Below are positions 26,175 to 34,522 of a stretch of 64,000 nt of DNA, one piece after another. The position numbers were made by a program, and so were the translations under genes. The notes under the pieces were generated by a model. It saw nothing but the letters and a program-made list of their open reading frames with translations. It ran no database searches and was not told where the DNA came from. Numbering within the stretch: position 1 is the stretch's first letter; each line of letters opens with the position of its first letter. The stretch covers positions 1-64,000 of the forward strand of contig JAFKFL010000027.1 in assembly GCA_017308235.1 (NCBI GenBank). Reading direction: 5' to 3'. The DNA comes from Alphaproteobacteria bacterium. GTDB lineage: Bacteria; Pseudomonadota; Alphaproteobacteria; Reyranellales; Reyranellaceae.

Positions 26175-27836
26175 TCAGGCGACCAACGGCTTGCGCACGC
26201 CGTAGATCGCGGCCCCCTCGTGGGATAGCAGGCCGCTTCGCAGATCCGCGCGGATCGCCTCGACGTCGCGGTCGGTCGGTTTGCCGTAGCCACCGCCACC
26301 GCCCAGATGCAGGTCCACACGGTCACCGCGGCGCAAGGGCATTGTGGTCTTGGCCTCCAGGGCGATGGTTTGGCCATCGCGGTGCACGAGGCAGCGGCCT
26401 GCCGCACCTGCGCCGCCACCAAAGAGACCTGGCGCAGCGAACTTGAAGCGATCGCCGAACAGCACCAGTGTCACATGCTCCTCGAGCACCTCGTAACTAC
26501 GGATGAACCCTGCGCCGCCACGCTGAGCGCCGTGGCCGAACGAATCGGACTCCAGCGCGTAGCGTGTGAGCCGGATGAACGGGAAATCCACGTCCATGGT
26601 CTCGATCGGCGTGTTCGCGCAATTCGACAGCGGCGAGTCCACCGCATCGCAGCCATCGGCATGGGCCGAAGCCCCATAGCCGCCGCCGAAGACCTCCACC
26701 GACACCCGATAGCCCGCAGGACCTCGGTAGGAGAAAAGGATGCCCGTGGTCGTGTCGAAACCCTGCGCAATCACCCGCTGCGGGGCGGCCTGCGCCATCG
26801 CCTGCATGACCGCATTGAACGCCCGATAAGAAGCCTGCATACGCGATCGGGTCGGCGCGCCGTGCCTCGGATTGAGCAGGCAACCCAAAGGCGCGACCAC
26901 CTCGATGGGCCGCACCACACCTTCGTTGTAGGGAATCGCTGCGTCGGTCAGCACGGACTTCAGGCAACTGACCGCTGCTGCCACGGAGGAAGCGAACGGG
27001 CTGTTCAGGTTGCGCGGGACCTGGTCGCAGGTTCCGGCGAAATCCACGCGCACGGTATCGCCGTGCACTGTCACGGCCGCTTTCACACTCAGCGGGCCGG
27101 GCGAGACGCCGTCGTCGTCGATGACCGCCTCGCCGTGCCAGGTGCCGTCCGGCAGTGCGCTGATCGCCGAACGCATGCGGCGCTCGGAATAATCGATCAG
27201 GGCCTGCATCGCATCGGTTACGGCTTCCGCACCGTGCTTGTCGGCCAGCGCCTTGACCCGCATCGCCCCGACCGCATTGGCGGCGAGCTGCGCGTTGATG
27301 TCGCCCACCGTCGCATCCGCCAGCCGGACGTTGGCACGCAGCAGCCGTTCGAACAGGCCGCCGTTCCAGTCGCGCCGTCGATCCAGCCGCGTCGGCGGGA
27401 GCACCAACCCCTCCTCGAACATGTCGGCCGCTGCAGTACTCGGCGTCCCCCCGACATCGACGTGATGGGCGACACTAGCCGCAAAACCCAGCGGTTGGCC
27501 GTCGATGAAGATCGGCGAGAATATGAATATGTCGTGGAGGTGCTGGCCGCCGTGAAAGGGATCGTTGGTGATCAAGAAATCGTCCGGCCCCAGCGTTGCC
27601 AGCGGGAACTCCGCCAAGCAGGGCTTTAGCGCGGCGCTCACGGAGCCCAGCTGGACCGGGATCGATTCGGCTTGGGCAACAACGTTGCCGTGCCCATCGA
27701 GCAGCGCACATGAGCCATCGCGCGCTTCGCGCAGGATCGGCGAGAACGCCGACCGCATCAGCTTTGCGCTCATTTCCTGGGCGGCAGCAACCAGCATCTG
27801 GCCGATCAGCGTGCGCTCGATCGTCATCGGGGTCAT
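26175..27836 (-). CDS. hyuB: Hydantoinase B/oxoprolinase family protein (HyuB)
   Basis: A 553-residue HyuB-type subunit. Start MTPMTIERTLIGQMLVAAAQ, then AFSPILREARDGSCALLDGH, ITNDPFHGGQHLHDIFIFSP, VAHHVDVGG and GVVRPIEVVAPLGCLLNPRH. The C-terminus holds the glycine-rich HLGGGGGYGKPTDRDVEAIR. HyuA/HyuB pairs hydrolyse hydantoins, 5-oxoproline or lactams with ATP, or act as carboxylases; the substrate cannot be chosen from sequence. ATG 27836 overlaps the hyuA stop as ATGA. It is the last gene of the 37.4-26.2 kb minus-strand catabolic cluster. Confidence 0.9.
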   Translation of the reverse strand: MTPMTIERTLIGQMLVAAAQEMSAKLMRSAFSPILREARDGSCALLDGHGNVVAQAESIPVQLGSVSAALKPCLAEFPLATLGPDDFLITNDPFHGGQHLHDIFIFSPIFIDGQPLGFAASVAHHVDVGGTPSTAAADMFEEGLVLPPTRLDRRRDWNGGLFERLLRANVRLADATVGDINAQLAANAVGAMRVKALADKHGAEAVTDAMQALIDYSERRMRSAISALPDGTWHGEAVIDDDGVSPGPLSVKAAVTVHGDTVRVDFAGTCDQVPRNLNSPFASSVAAAVSCLKSVLTDAAIPYNEGVVRPIEVVAPLGCLLNPRHGAPTRSRMQASYRAFNAVMQAMAQAAPQRVIAQGFDTTTGILFSYRGPAGYRVSVEVFGGGYGASAHADGCDAVDSPLSNCANTPIETMDVDFPFIRLTRYALESDSFGHGAQRGGAGFIRSYEVLEEHVTLVLFGDRFKFAAPGLFGGGAGAAGRCLVHRDGQTIALEAKTTMPLRRGDRVDLHLGGGGGYGKPTDRDVEAIRADLRSGLLSHEGAAIYGVRKPLVA

Positions 27837-29875
27837 GGCAGGTTCCGATGCATAATCAGGTTCTCGTGGGAATCGCGCCGGATCGTCCAACCTTTTGGCA
27901 CGACGATGCTGGACGTGTTGCTCTGGATCACCAGCGGGCCGGCGATCGGTTGATCGAGCTGCAGGACATCGACCGGCACGAAACGTGTCTGGGCGACGAC
28001 GCTGTCAACCAGCACACGGCGAGTGGATTCGCGGGCCAACGGCTGCGGCGCTTCCGCCAGCCGCGGCACCGACGCGGGCGTGATCATGGCAGCAACACGC
28101 ATCGCGGTGATCTCGATCGGTCGACCGGCGGGCACCCGTTGCTGGTACATCCGCTCATAGGTGGCAAGGAAGGCGTGCTCCATCGTAGCAATGCACGTAG
28201 CAGGATCCTCCACCTCCAGAAGTGTCGGCTCGACGTCGACACTGACCTCGAAGCCCTGCCCCACGAAACGCATATCCAGCGCGAGCACGTGCTCTGGCGC
28301 CTGGGCCAGCCCCAACTCTCGCAACGAACGGTCGACCTCCTCCCGCATCGCGCCCCACACCCGCTGCAAGGCGGCTGGCGCCGTGACATCGAGGCGGTGC
28401 TGTACCGAATGCGTCAGATATCGGGCGATCGGAGCGGCCAACAGACCGAAGGCCGACATGGTTCCGGGGTTCGGCGGAACGACGATGGTCTGAATCCCGA
28501 GATCGGTGGCGACCGAGGCCGCATGCAGAGGGCCCGCGCCACCGTAAGGCACCAAAACGAAGTCGCGTGGGTCGAGGCCGCGCTCCGTGGAAACCAGCTG
28601 GATCGCACGCACGATGCTGGCGTCCGCGAGCTTCAGCGCATTGTCTGCGACCACTTCGGGCGTGCTACCAAAGCGATCCGCCAACGCAGCGAATGCCCCC
28701 CGAGCGGCCTCCGTGTCCAGCGGCATGCGTCCACCCAGAAACAGGTCAGGCTGCAATGTGCCGCGCAGCAGATGCGCATCGGTAACGGTGGGCTGCACGC
28801 CGCCTCGTCCATAACAGGCCGGCCCGGGCTGGGCGCCTGCACTGCGGGGGCCGACCTGCAGCATGCCGCCATCGTCGAGCTCGACAATGCTCCCACCGCC
28901 GGCCCCAACGGTGACGATGTCCAGCAGCGGCGTGCGCACGGGCAGACCGTCAACCTCGCTGGCCGCCGCCAGCGTAGGACGGCCCTGTTGGATCAAGCTC
29001 ACGTCCGTGCTGGTGCCCCCCATGTCGAAAGTAATCAGGTCGGTGAAGCCCGATAGGCCCGCCTGATGCACCGCACCGACCACACCCGCGGCCGGTCCGG
29101 AGTACATCGCGGTGACTGCGTTCTGCCGCATCGCCTCGGCATGCAGGCGCCCACCGTTCGACTGCATGACGGTGAACAATCCGTTGAAGCCCTGCTGCGC
29201 GAGCCGATCTTCAAAGCGCCCCAGATAGCGGTCGATAACCGGCTGCACGTAGGCCGCGATCGCCGTGGTCGATGCGCGTTCATACTCGCGGATCTCGCGC
29301 GCGACCTGGTGGGAAGCCGTCACGAACACTCCCGGCAAATGGGTCCGCAGCAACGCCAGGACGCGCTGCTCGTGCACCGGGTCGACATGCGCATTGAGCA
29401 GACAAACGGCGATTGCTTCATAGCCACCCGATCGCAGCGCCGGCGACACACGCTCCACCAGATCGGTCTCGTCCAGCGACTGCGCGACCCGGCCGTCGGC
29501 CAGCAGCCGTTCCATGACTTCGTAGCTATGCTCGCGCGATACCAGCGGCTCCGCCCGGCGGTAAGCCAGCTCATAGACATTGCGCCGATCGTGCCGCTGG
29601 AGCTGCAGTAGATCGCGAAACCCGGCGGTGGTGATGAAGGCGATTCGGGCGCCCTTGCGCTCGAGGACGGCGTTGGTAGCGACGGTCGAGCCGTGCACCA
29701 GATCGTCGAGCCGCTTCAACGGCAAATCCGCGGCGTACAGCGCATCGAACACCGCGGCCTCGGGTTGCGACGGCGTACTGTTGACCTTCTCGATCCGCAA
29801 TTGCTCGCCGTCAAAAGCCACCAGATCAGTGAAGGTGCCGCCGACTTCGATGCCGACGCGAAAAGACACGAACAA
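27833..29875 (-). CDS. hyuA: Hydantoinase A/oxoprolinase family protein (HyuA)
   Basis: A 680-residue ATP-dependent subunit with an actin-like nucleotide-binding fold: VGIEVGGTFTDLVAFDGEQL (phosphate-1), VHGSTVATNAVLERKGARIA, and DLITFDMGGTSTDVSLIQQG (phosphate-2). VPYGGAGPLHAASVATDLGI and the C-terminal HyuA domain follow. It phosphorylates the substrate amide or lactam and works with HyuB. The start is uncertain: TTG 29875 or GTG 29869, 16 nt or less after the Crp-family gene stop, so it is probably cotranscribed with that regulator. Confidence 0.9.
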   Translation of the reverse strand: MFVSFRVGIEVGGTFTDLVAFDGEQLRIEKVNSTPSQPEAAVFDALYAADLPLKRLDDLVHGSTVATNAVLERKGARIAFITTAGFRDLLQLQRHDRRNVYELAYRRAEPLVSREHSYEVMERLLADGRVAQSLDETDLVERVSPALRSGGYEAIAVCLLNAHVDPVHEQRVLALLRTHLPGVFVTASHQVAREIREYERASTTAIAAYVQPVIDRYLGRFEDRLAQQGFNGLFTVMQSNGGRLHAEAMRQNAVTAMYSGPAAGVVGAVHQAGLSGFTDLITFDMGGTSTDVSLIQQGRPTLAAASEVDGLPVRTPLLDIVTVGAGGGSIVELDDGGMLQVGPRSAGAQPGPACYGRGGVQPTVTDAHLLRGTLQPDLFLGGRMPLDTEAARGAFAALADRFGSTPEVVADNALKLADASIVRAIQLVSTERGLDPRDFVLVPYGGAGPLHAASVATDLGIQTIVVPPNPGTMSAFGLLAAPIARYLTHSVQHRLDVTAPAALQRVWGAMREEVDRSLRELGLAQAPEHVLALDMRFVGQGFEVSVDVEPTLLEVEDPATCIATMEHAFLATYERMYQQRVPAGRPIEITAMRVAAMITPASVPRLAEAPQPLARESTRRVLVDSVVAQTRFVPVDVLQLDQPIAGPLVIQSNTSSIVVPKGWTIRRDSHENLIMHRNLP

Positions 29876-29885
29876 GGGCAGCCTT

Positions 29886-30554
29886 TCAGATTGCTAGTTC
29901 ACGGACCAGGATCGCCCGGCCGACGATCTGGATCTCGCCGCTGCGACGCAGCCGCTGCAGCGTGCGGGTAACGGTCACCCGCGACAGGTCGGTCAAATTG
30001 CCGATCTGCTCGTGCGTCAGATTCACCCGTACCGGCTGGGTGGCGGCGCGCGCATCGCGCTGGATGCGGGCAACCTGGCGCAGCATACGAAGTACGCGCA
30101 CTTCCGGATTGTCGTTGATCACCCGCTTGAGCCGACCGACCAGTTGGCGTTGCTTGATACTGACGATGAACAGCAGAGACACGATGAACTGCGGATCGCG
30201 CTCGACGTAACGGGGTAATTCCCGGACGTTGAGGCGAATGGCCTGGGATGTCTCGATGGCACGCGCCGTCGAATAGCGCGGCTCGCCGGACAGCGCCGCC
30301 GCCTCCCCGATCAGGCTGCCCGGCCCCATGATATTAAGGATCGATTCGTGGCCGTCATCACTCAGCGTGTTGACATGGATCTTTCCGGACTGCAGCACAT
30401 AGAACAATCCGTCCACGTCCCCCTGCTTGAACAGATATTGCCCTTTCCGGAAAGTGACATGCTCACCCAGGGCAGTGTTCATCAGACGGGCGTTATGCTC
30501 ACCCTGCGGCATCCAGGTTTCGGATGTTCCCTTGCTGATTGGGGCGGCCACCAT
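29886..30554 (-). CDS. Crp/Fnr-family transcriptional regulator, candidate regulator of the surrounding catabolic cluster
   Basis: A 222-residue regulator. The cyclic-nucleotide domain has GSLIGEAAALSGEPRYSTARA, keeping the Gly-Glu...Arg phosphate-binding cassette, so a cNMP ligand is plausible. No Fnr-type cysteines are present. The winged helix reads EQIGNLTDLSRVTVTRTLQR. Ungapped alignment with E. coli CRP puts Arg192, Val193 and Arg197 at CRP Arg180, Glu181 and Arg185. Glu181 reads base pair 7 of the CRP half-site, so Val implies changed specificity there. Two palindromes in this cluster have CRP-like 16-bp geometry but A at that position. ATG 30554 is preceded by GGGAG. It lies 11 nt before hyuA. 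Confidence 0.88.
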   Translation of the reverse strand: MVAAPISKGTSETWMPQGEHNARLMNTALGEHVTFRKGQYLFKQGDVDGLFYVLQSGKIHVNTLSDDGHESILNIMGPGSLIGEAAALSGEPRYSTARAIETSQAIRLNVRELPRYVERDPQFIVSLLFIVSIKQRQLVGRLKRVINDNPEVRVLRMLRQVARIQRDARAATQPVRVNLTHEQIGNLTDLSRVTVTRTLQRLRRSGEIQIVGRAILVRELAI

Positions 30555-30587
30555 GTCTCCCAAAAGATGGCGTGAAGCGGAGCCGTC

Positions 30588-30622
30588 TGCCGGAAAAAGA
30601 AGCTGACCTCTTCCTTCCGGCA
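30588..30622. repeat. Inverted repeat TGCCGGAA...TTCCGGCA in the Crp-gene leader
   Basis: Two exact 8-bp arms separated by 19 nt, with a further short complementary stretch (GAAG/CTTC) inside. It lies between the ridA stop and the Crp-family gene, 34-68 nt before its ATG. It may be an intercistronic RNA stem or an attenuator. No T-run follows on the minus strand. Confidence 0.45.
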
Positions 30623-30716
30623 CGCGGATTTTCTGCCATCTTAACGAAGGAGACGTGCCGCGTTGAGTCAAGCTTCGCGCGGCTGACTGCCTCAATGTAC
30701 GGTGCCCGAACATGGT

Positions 30717-31121
30717 TCAGGCGGCGGCCGCCCGGTTCAACACCGCGGTGGCTTCGATTTCGACTACCACTCCTGGACGCGCGAGGTGCGAAACGCCGAC
30801 GGTGCAGCGCGCCGGCGGCTCGGATGGAAAGAAGCTTTTGAACACCTCATTCATCATGGAGAAGTCCCGGTTCATGTCGGTCATGTAGACATTGACCTTG
30901 GCGATGTCGGCCAGGGTGCCTCCAGCGGCTTCGATGATCGCCTGGATGTTCTGCAACGATTTGCGAGTCTGCGCCTGGATGCCCGGCTCGAACTCGCGGG
31001 TCACGAAATCCGAACCCGTGTGGCCCGAGATGAACAGCAGATTGCCGGCCTGGATCGCGGGCGAGAACACCTTGGCGGGACGTGGGGCATCGGTTTGCGG
31101 TACGATGACTTGACGGCTCAT
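30717..31121 (-). CDS. RidA/YjgF family enamine/imine deaminase-like protein
   Basis: A 134-residue protein of the Rid superfamily: FSPAIQAGNLLFISGHTGSD, QTRKSLQNIQAIIEAAGGTL, DIAKVNVYMTD, and PPARCTVGVSHLARPGVVVE, which holds the conserved substrate-binding Arg of RidA-type proteins (PAR-S/C context). These hydrolyse reactive enamines or imines to keto acids and ammonia; some paralogues are 2-aminomuconate deaminases. Next to an extradiol dioxygenase the latter is an attractive inference. It starts at ATG 31121, 53 nt after the dioxygenase stop. It would act as a cytosolic trimer. Confidence 0.9.
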   Translation of the reverse strand: MSRQVIVPQTDAPRPAKVFSPAIQAGNLLFISGHTGSDFVTREFEPGIQAQTRKSLQNIQAIIEAAGGTLADIAKVNVYMTDMNRDFSMMNEVFKSFFPSEPPARCTVGVSHLARPGVVVEIEATAVLNRAAAA

Positions 31122-31174
31122 TTCCTGCTCCGTTGGAAGGTAAAGGCGGATGATGGCGGTGAGACCGCCAGAAC

Positions 31175-32173
31175 TCAGTCGACGTAAGTAGGCACCGCGC
31201 GCAGTAGTGGCTCCGTCGGTGGAATGGGTTTACCGGTCATGATGTCGTGCACGCTCATGTGTTCCTCGAACCAGCGGCGCGGCGGCGGCGGGCCCCAGTA
31301 GGTTTGGCGGCGCGGATTGTCGAGACTCCACCTCAAAGGCTCGGAGTTGCGATCGGTGGTCAGGTAATCGCCGGTGTACAATTCGAAGCGATTGCCGTCG
31401 GGATCGCGGATGTACACGAACAAGGCATTCGAAATGCCGTGGCGAGCGGGGCCGCGCTCGATGTTGTCGGCGTAGCCAGCACCTGCCAGTGCATCGCAGG
31501 CCCGGATCACGCCCATCGGATCCATCAGCGAAATGCCCGCATGATGCACTCGCGGTCCCGGGCCGTTCATGACAGCGATGTCGTGCACTGTCGCCTTGCG
31601 GTACAGCCAACTGGCCCAGATGCGATGCTCCGGCGCCTCGCCCTCGGTGATCTCCGCAGGACGGAAGCCCAGGTCGTTGCAGTACCACTCGTAGCCGCGA
31701 TGCGCGTCGGGCGTCAGCACGTTGACGTGGTCCAACCGGGTTGGGCAGCCATGCCGATGCAAATGATACTTCTGCAGCAGCCACGGCGCCGATGCCATCT
31801 CGGCGTAAAAGGCCACCGCGAAATTCAGCGGGTCCTGTACCAGCAAGGTACGTCCCTGGGCCGTGCGCTGGTTGTCCGCTAGCCATCGGACCGGTCGCTT
31901 CAAGGTCGTGAATTTCGCGTGGAGCCGGTCCAGGTCTTCCTCGCACTCGACCTTGAACGCAAAATGCGAGACGCCAGGCTGCGGCGCCTTACGCAACACG
32001 ATGCAATGATGTTCTCGATCTTCGATGGCGCGCAGATACACATGCTCGGCATCTCGTTCCGTCTCGTATAGCCCGATGACGTCGACATAGAAATCCCGTG
32101 CACGTTCCAGGTCGGTGACCAGAAACTCGATGTAGCCCATCCGGGTGATGTTGAAGTCGATGCTGCCTGACAT
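31175..32173 (-). CDS. Extradiol ring-cleavage dioxygenase, homoprotocatechuate 2,3-dioxygenase type (vicinal oxygen chelate fold)
   Basis: A 332-residue two-domain VOC enzyme. Metal ligands are visible in RLDHVNVLTPD (His), PRVHHAGISLMDP (His) and GNRFELYTGDY (Glu). Second-sphere residues of homoprotocatechuate dioxygenase are also kept: ASWLYRKATVHDIAVMNGPG (Trp and the active-site His), then NIERGPARHGISNALFVYIR (Arg, His), and RRQTYWGPP near the C-terminus. It should cleave a catechol meta to the hydroxyls using Fe(II) or Mn(II). The ring substrate need not be homoprotocatechuate. It sits between an esterase and a RidA protein in one transcriptional direction. Confidence 0.88.
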   Translation of the reverse strand: MSGSIDFNITRMGYIEFLVTDLERARDFYVDVIGLYETERDAEHVYLRAIEDREHHCIVLRKAPQPGVSHFAFKVECEEDLDRLHAKFTTLKRPVRWLADNQRTAQGRTLLVQDPLNFAVAFYAEMASAPWLLQKYHLHRHGCPTRLDHVNVLTPDAHRGYEWYCNDLGFRPAEITEGEAPEHRIWASWLYRKATVHDIAVMNGPGPRVHHAGISLMDPMGVIRACDALAGAGYADNIERGPARHGISNALFVYIRDPDGNRFELYTGDYLTTDRNSEPLRWSLDNPRRQTYWGPPPPRRWFEEHMSVHDIMTGKPIPPTEPLLRAVPTYVD

Positions 32174-32229
32174 GGGAAGCCTCGTTAAGGTCGATTGGTT
32201 GAACTAGCAGCTGATCAGGCCGCTGCGGC

Positions 32230-33192
32230 TCAGCGCCTCGTGCGGCGGTGCATCCAGGCGATGATGCGTTCGCGCTCCGGACCAGCCTGTTCCACGACGT
32301 CCGGTATCTTCAGGAATTCGTGGTCGGCCCCTTCGACCACGGACACCGTTGTCGGCACATCTACCAGGGTCAGCGCATTGGCCATTGTCAGCGTATGGCT
32401 AAGGAAGGCGTCTTCGTCACCGCACGACAGGTACACCGGCGGCATTTTCGCAAGATGGGGGTTGTGCACCGGGCTCACCAGCGGCCAGCGGATCTTGTCG
32501 GTGAAATTCATGCCGAGGTAGGAGATGACATAGATCTCCGAAGTACCTGCATAATAATGGGGCTCATGCAGCCAGCGCGGTACGTCGAGCACGCCGAACT
32601 GCAGAACGGCGCCGGAAAACTTCACTGCAATGCCAGCCAGATCGGCGCCGTCCAGGCCTTCATCAGAGCCATGCAGCGCCAGTGTCGTGCAGGCGCTCAG
32701 GTTGCCGCCGGCCGAACCGCCGCCGATGATCAACCGCGTGGGATCGCCGCCATAGCGCGCGATATTGCCCATGATCCAGCGCGCCGCATAGACGCAGTCC
32801 TCCAGTCCCTTCGGGTACGGGTGTTCCGGCGCCAGCGCGTAGTTCAGGTTGACGACCACGAAACCGCCGGCACAGAACTGCATGGCGAGTTTGCGTTCGC
32901 CTTCGGCGCTGCCAGTGAACCAGCCACCACCGTGGATGTGCAGCAGCACCGGAAACGGCCCCTGGCCGTGAGGCACATAGATCTCCGCCGAAGGCGTAGG
33001 CCGGCCGTCGGAACGCATGACGACCTTCTCGTGATGTTGCGCCACGTCTGGCAAGTTCACGTTCAGACGCGCGAACATGCTGGCACCGCGGTTGCGACGT
33101 TCGACCAGTTCCTCGATCGAGTGCGTCGGCACGTATTCGGCGTTTTGGCCGCTAATCAAGGATCGCCAATGGCCCATGTTCTTGTGCGGCAC
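32230..33192 (-). CDS. Alpha/beta hydrolase, hormone-sensitive-lipase-type esterase or amidase
   Basis: A 320-residue hydrolase. The oxyanion motif LLHIHGGGWFTGS, nucleophile elbow GGGSAGGNLSA (Ser), acid SCGDEDAFLSH (Asp) and GADHEFLK (His) complete the catalytic triad. The fold fits HSL-type carboxylesterases and the related arylformamidases. No signal peptide, so cytosolic. In this cluster it probably hydrolyses an ester or amide of an imported aromatic compound before ring cleavage, or a cleavage product. It starts at ATG 33192 after a 168-nt gap from the binding-protein gene that shows no convincing terminator. Confidence 0.88.
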   Translation of the reverse strand: MPHKNMGHWRSLISGQNAEYVPTHSIEELVERRNRGASMFARLNVNLPDVAQHHEKVVMRSDGRPTPSAEIYVPHGQGPFPVLLHIHGGGWFTGSAEGERKLAMQFCAGGFVVVNLNYALAPEHPYPKGLEDCVYAARWIMGNIARYGGDPTRLIIGGGSAGGNLSACTTLALHGSDEGLDGADLAGIAVKFSGAVLQFGVLDVPRWLHEPHYYAGTSEIYVISYLGMNFTDKIRWPLVSPVHNPHLAKMPPVYLSCGDEDAFLSHTLTMANALTLVDVPTTVSVVEGADHEFLKIPDVVEQAGPERERIIAWMHRRTRR

Positions 33193-33360
33193 GGTCAGCT
33201 CCCTTGGTACATATGGCTCATATCAGGTAGGCCGCGGCTTGAGTTCGGAGATCGTCGCTGGAGCCTCACCAGCGCCTGCTCTATCCAGAGCGACCGATGA
33301 CGAGGGGCGTTCCGATCGTCACACCAGGCGTGGAAGCGGAGATCGAGATCGGCCATGTGC

Positions 33361-34455
33361 CTAACGCAGCGCTTCCTTGACCGCGGCCTCGAAGCGGCCG
33401 CGGACCGCCATATAGTCAGCCGGCGGGATCACCTTTAGCGATTCCGCGATCTGCTTCAGATTGGGCCAGCCGTCAGGGGTGTTCACGCCCGGCAGGAGCG
33501 GAAAGCTGTAGCCGCGAGTGATCAGCGCCTTCTGCGCCTCCGGAGTCACGAACCAAGCCTGGAACAGCTCAGCGGCCTTCGGGTTGGGGCCACCCTTCAG
33601 GATCGCCGTGCCGCCATACAAGGGCACGACCAGGCCTGGCGTGGCCTGGAAGCCGACAGGAGCGCCCGCATCCTTCATCTGGATATAGCGAGTGAAGGAT
33701 CCCCATGGCAGGAGCTTGACCGAGCCGGTGCTGAGATTGGCGTAAAACGGCGTTACGCTCGGCACGATGCTGGCGTTGTCGCGGATTGCGCGCATGGTCT
33801 TCCCATCCAGCAATCCGCTGTTGTAGAGCTCGATCCAGGTCAACGTGGCCAGGCCGCCGGCCAACGGACTGTCGAGTACCATGCCCTTGTATTTCGGATC
33901 GGCCAAATCGCCCAAAGTCTTTGGCAGATCCGCGGGCTTCATCAGGTTGGTATTGTAGACTAGGCCAAATACGTCGGCGAACTGGATGATGAAGCGTCCC
34001 TGCGGATCGACGTAGCGCTCGGGAAGAGCCGCAATGTTCGGTGGCTTGTAGGGTGAAGCGCGGTCCTTGGCGACGTTCGACAGCAATTCGGTCATGCCGG
34101 CCATCAAAACGTCGCCCTCCAAGCTCCCGGTGGCGAACTCCGCATCGAGCTTGCTGACCAGTCGCGGCCCCGAGATCGGATTGGGCGTGATGGTGATGGC
34201 CGGGAAGCGTTCATGGAACACCTCCCACAGGGGCTTGAACAGCGCCGAGTAGCCGCCGTAGATCACGACCTGCGTCTGCTTGGCCTGTTGAGCCGCGTCA
34301 TACAGCGCGCCCAATGCCTTGGCATTGGCGTCACCTCCGGCCCAGGCGGTGTCCTGGGCGAGCGCCGGCGGGGCTATTAAGGAAAGGCACAGGCTGGCAG
34401 CGGCCAGCAGCCGAACGGGCACTGCTGCAAGACGGGCTGGCTTGATCGTCATCAT
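33361..34455 (-). CDS. ABC importer periplasmic binding protein (Fe3+/2-aminoethylphosphonate/thiamine type)
   Basis: A 364-residue protein with signal peptide (LLAAASLCLSLIAPPALAQ, cleavage near ALA-Q). The mature part has VVIYGGYSALFKPLWEVFHE, ISGPRLVSKLDAEFATGSLE, GDVLMAGMTELLSNVAKDR, and DVFGLVYNTNLMKPADLPKT. This is the AfuA/PotD-like binding protein layout. The iron-binding Tyr pair of ferric proteins is not evident, so an organic ligand is likely. It follows the permease with a 67-nt gap that includes the second copy of the 16-bp palindrome, suggesting an extra regulated promoter. Confidence 0.86.
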   Translation of the reverse strand: MMTIKPARLAAVPVRLLAAASLCLSLIAPPALAQDTAWAGGDANAKALGALYDAAQQAKQTQVVIYGGYSALFKPLWEVFHERFPAITITPNPISGPRLVSKLDAEFATGSLEGDVLMAGMTELLSNVAKDRASPYKPPNIAALPERYVDPQGRFIIQFADVFGLVYNTNLMKPADLPKTLGDLADPKYKGMVLDSPLAGGLATLTWIELYNSGLLDGKTMRAIRDNASIVPSVTPFYANLSTGSVKLLPWGSFTRYIQMKDAGAPVGFQATPGLVVPLYGGTAILKGGPNPKAAELFQAWFVTPEAQKALITRGYSFPLLPGVNTPDGWPNLKQIAESLKVIPPADYMAVRGRFEAAVKEALR

Positions 34456-34522
34456 TGGCGAACCTCAAGGCGATTTGAGCGGCGGAACGATCGCAGGCAG
34501 CCGCTAGTGCCGGCAACACTGT

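Noticed and set aside
27596..29056. Long plus-strand open frame antisense to hyuA and hyuB
   Set aside because: It lies opposite a well-supported coding frame, has Arg/His/Gln-rich low-information sequence with no domain, and reflects GC-rich codon bias on the other strand.
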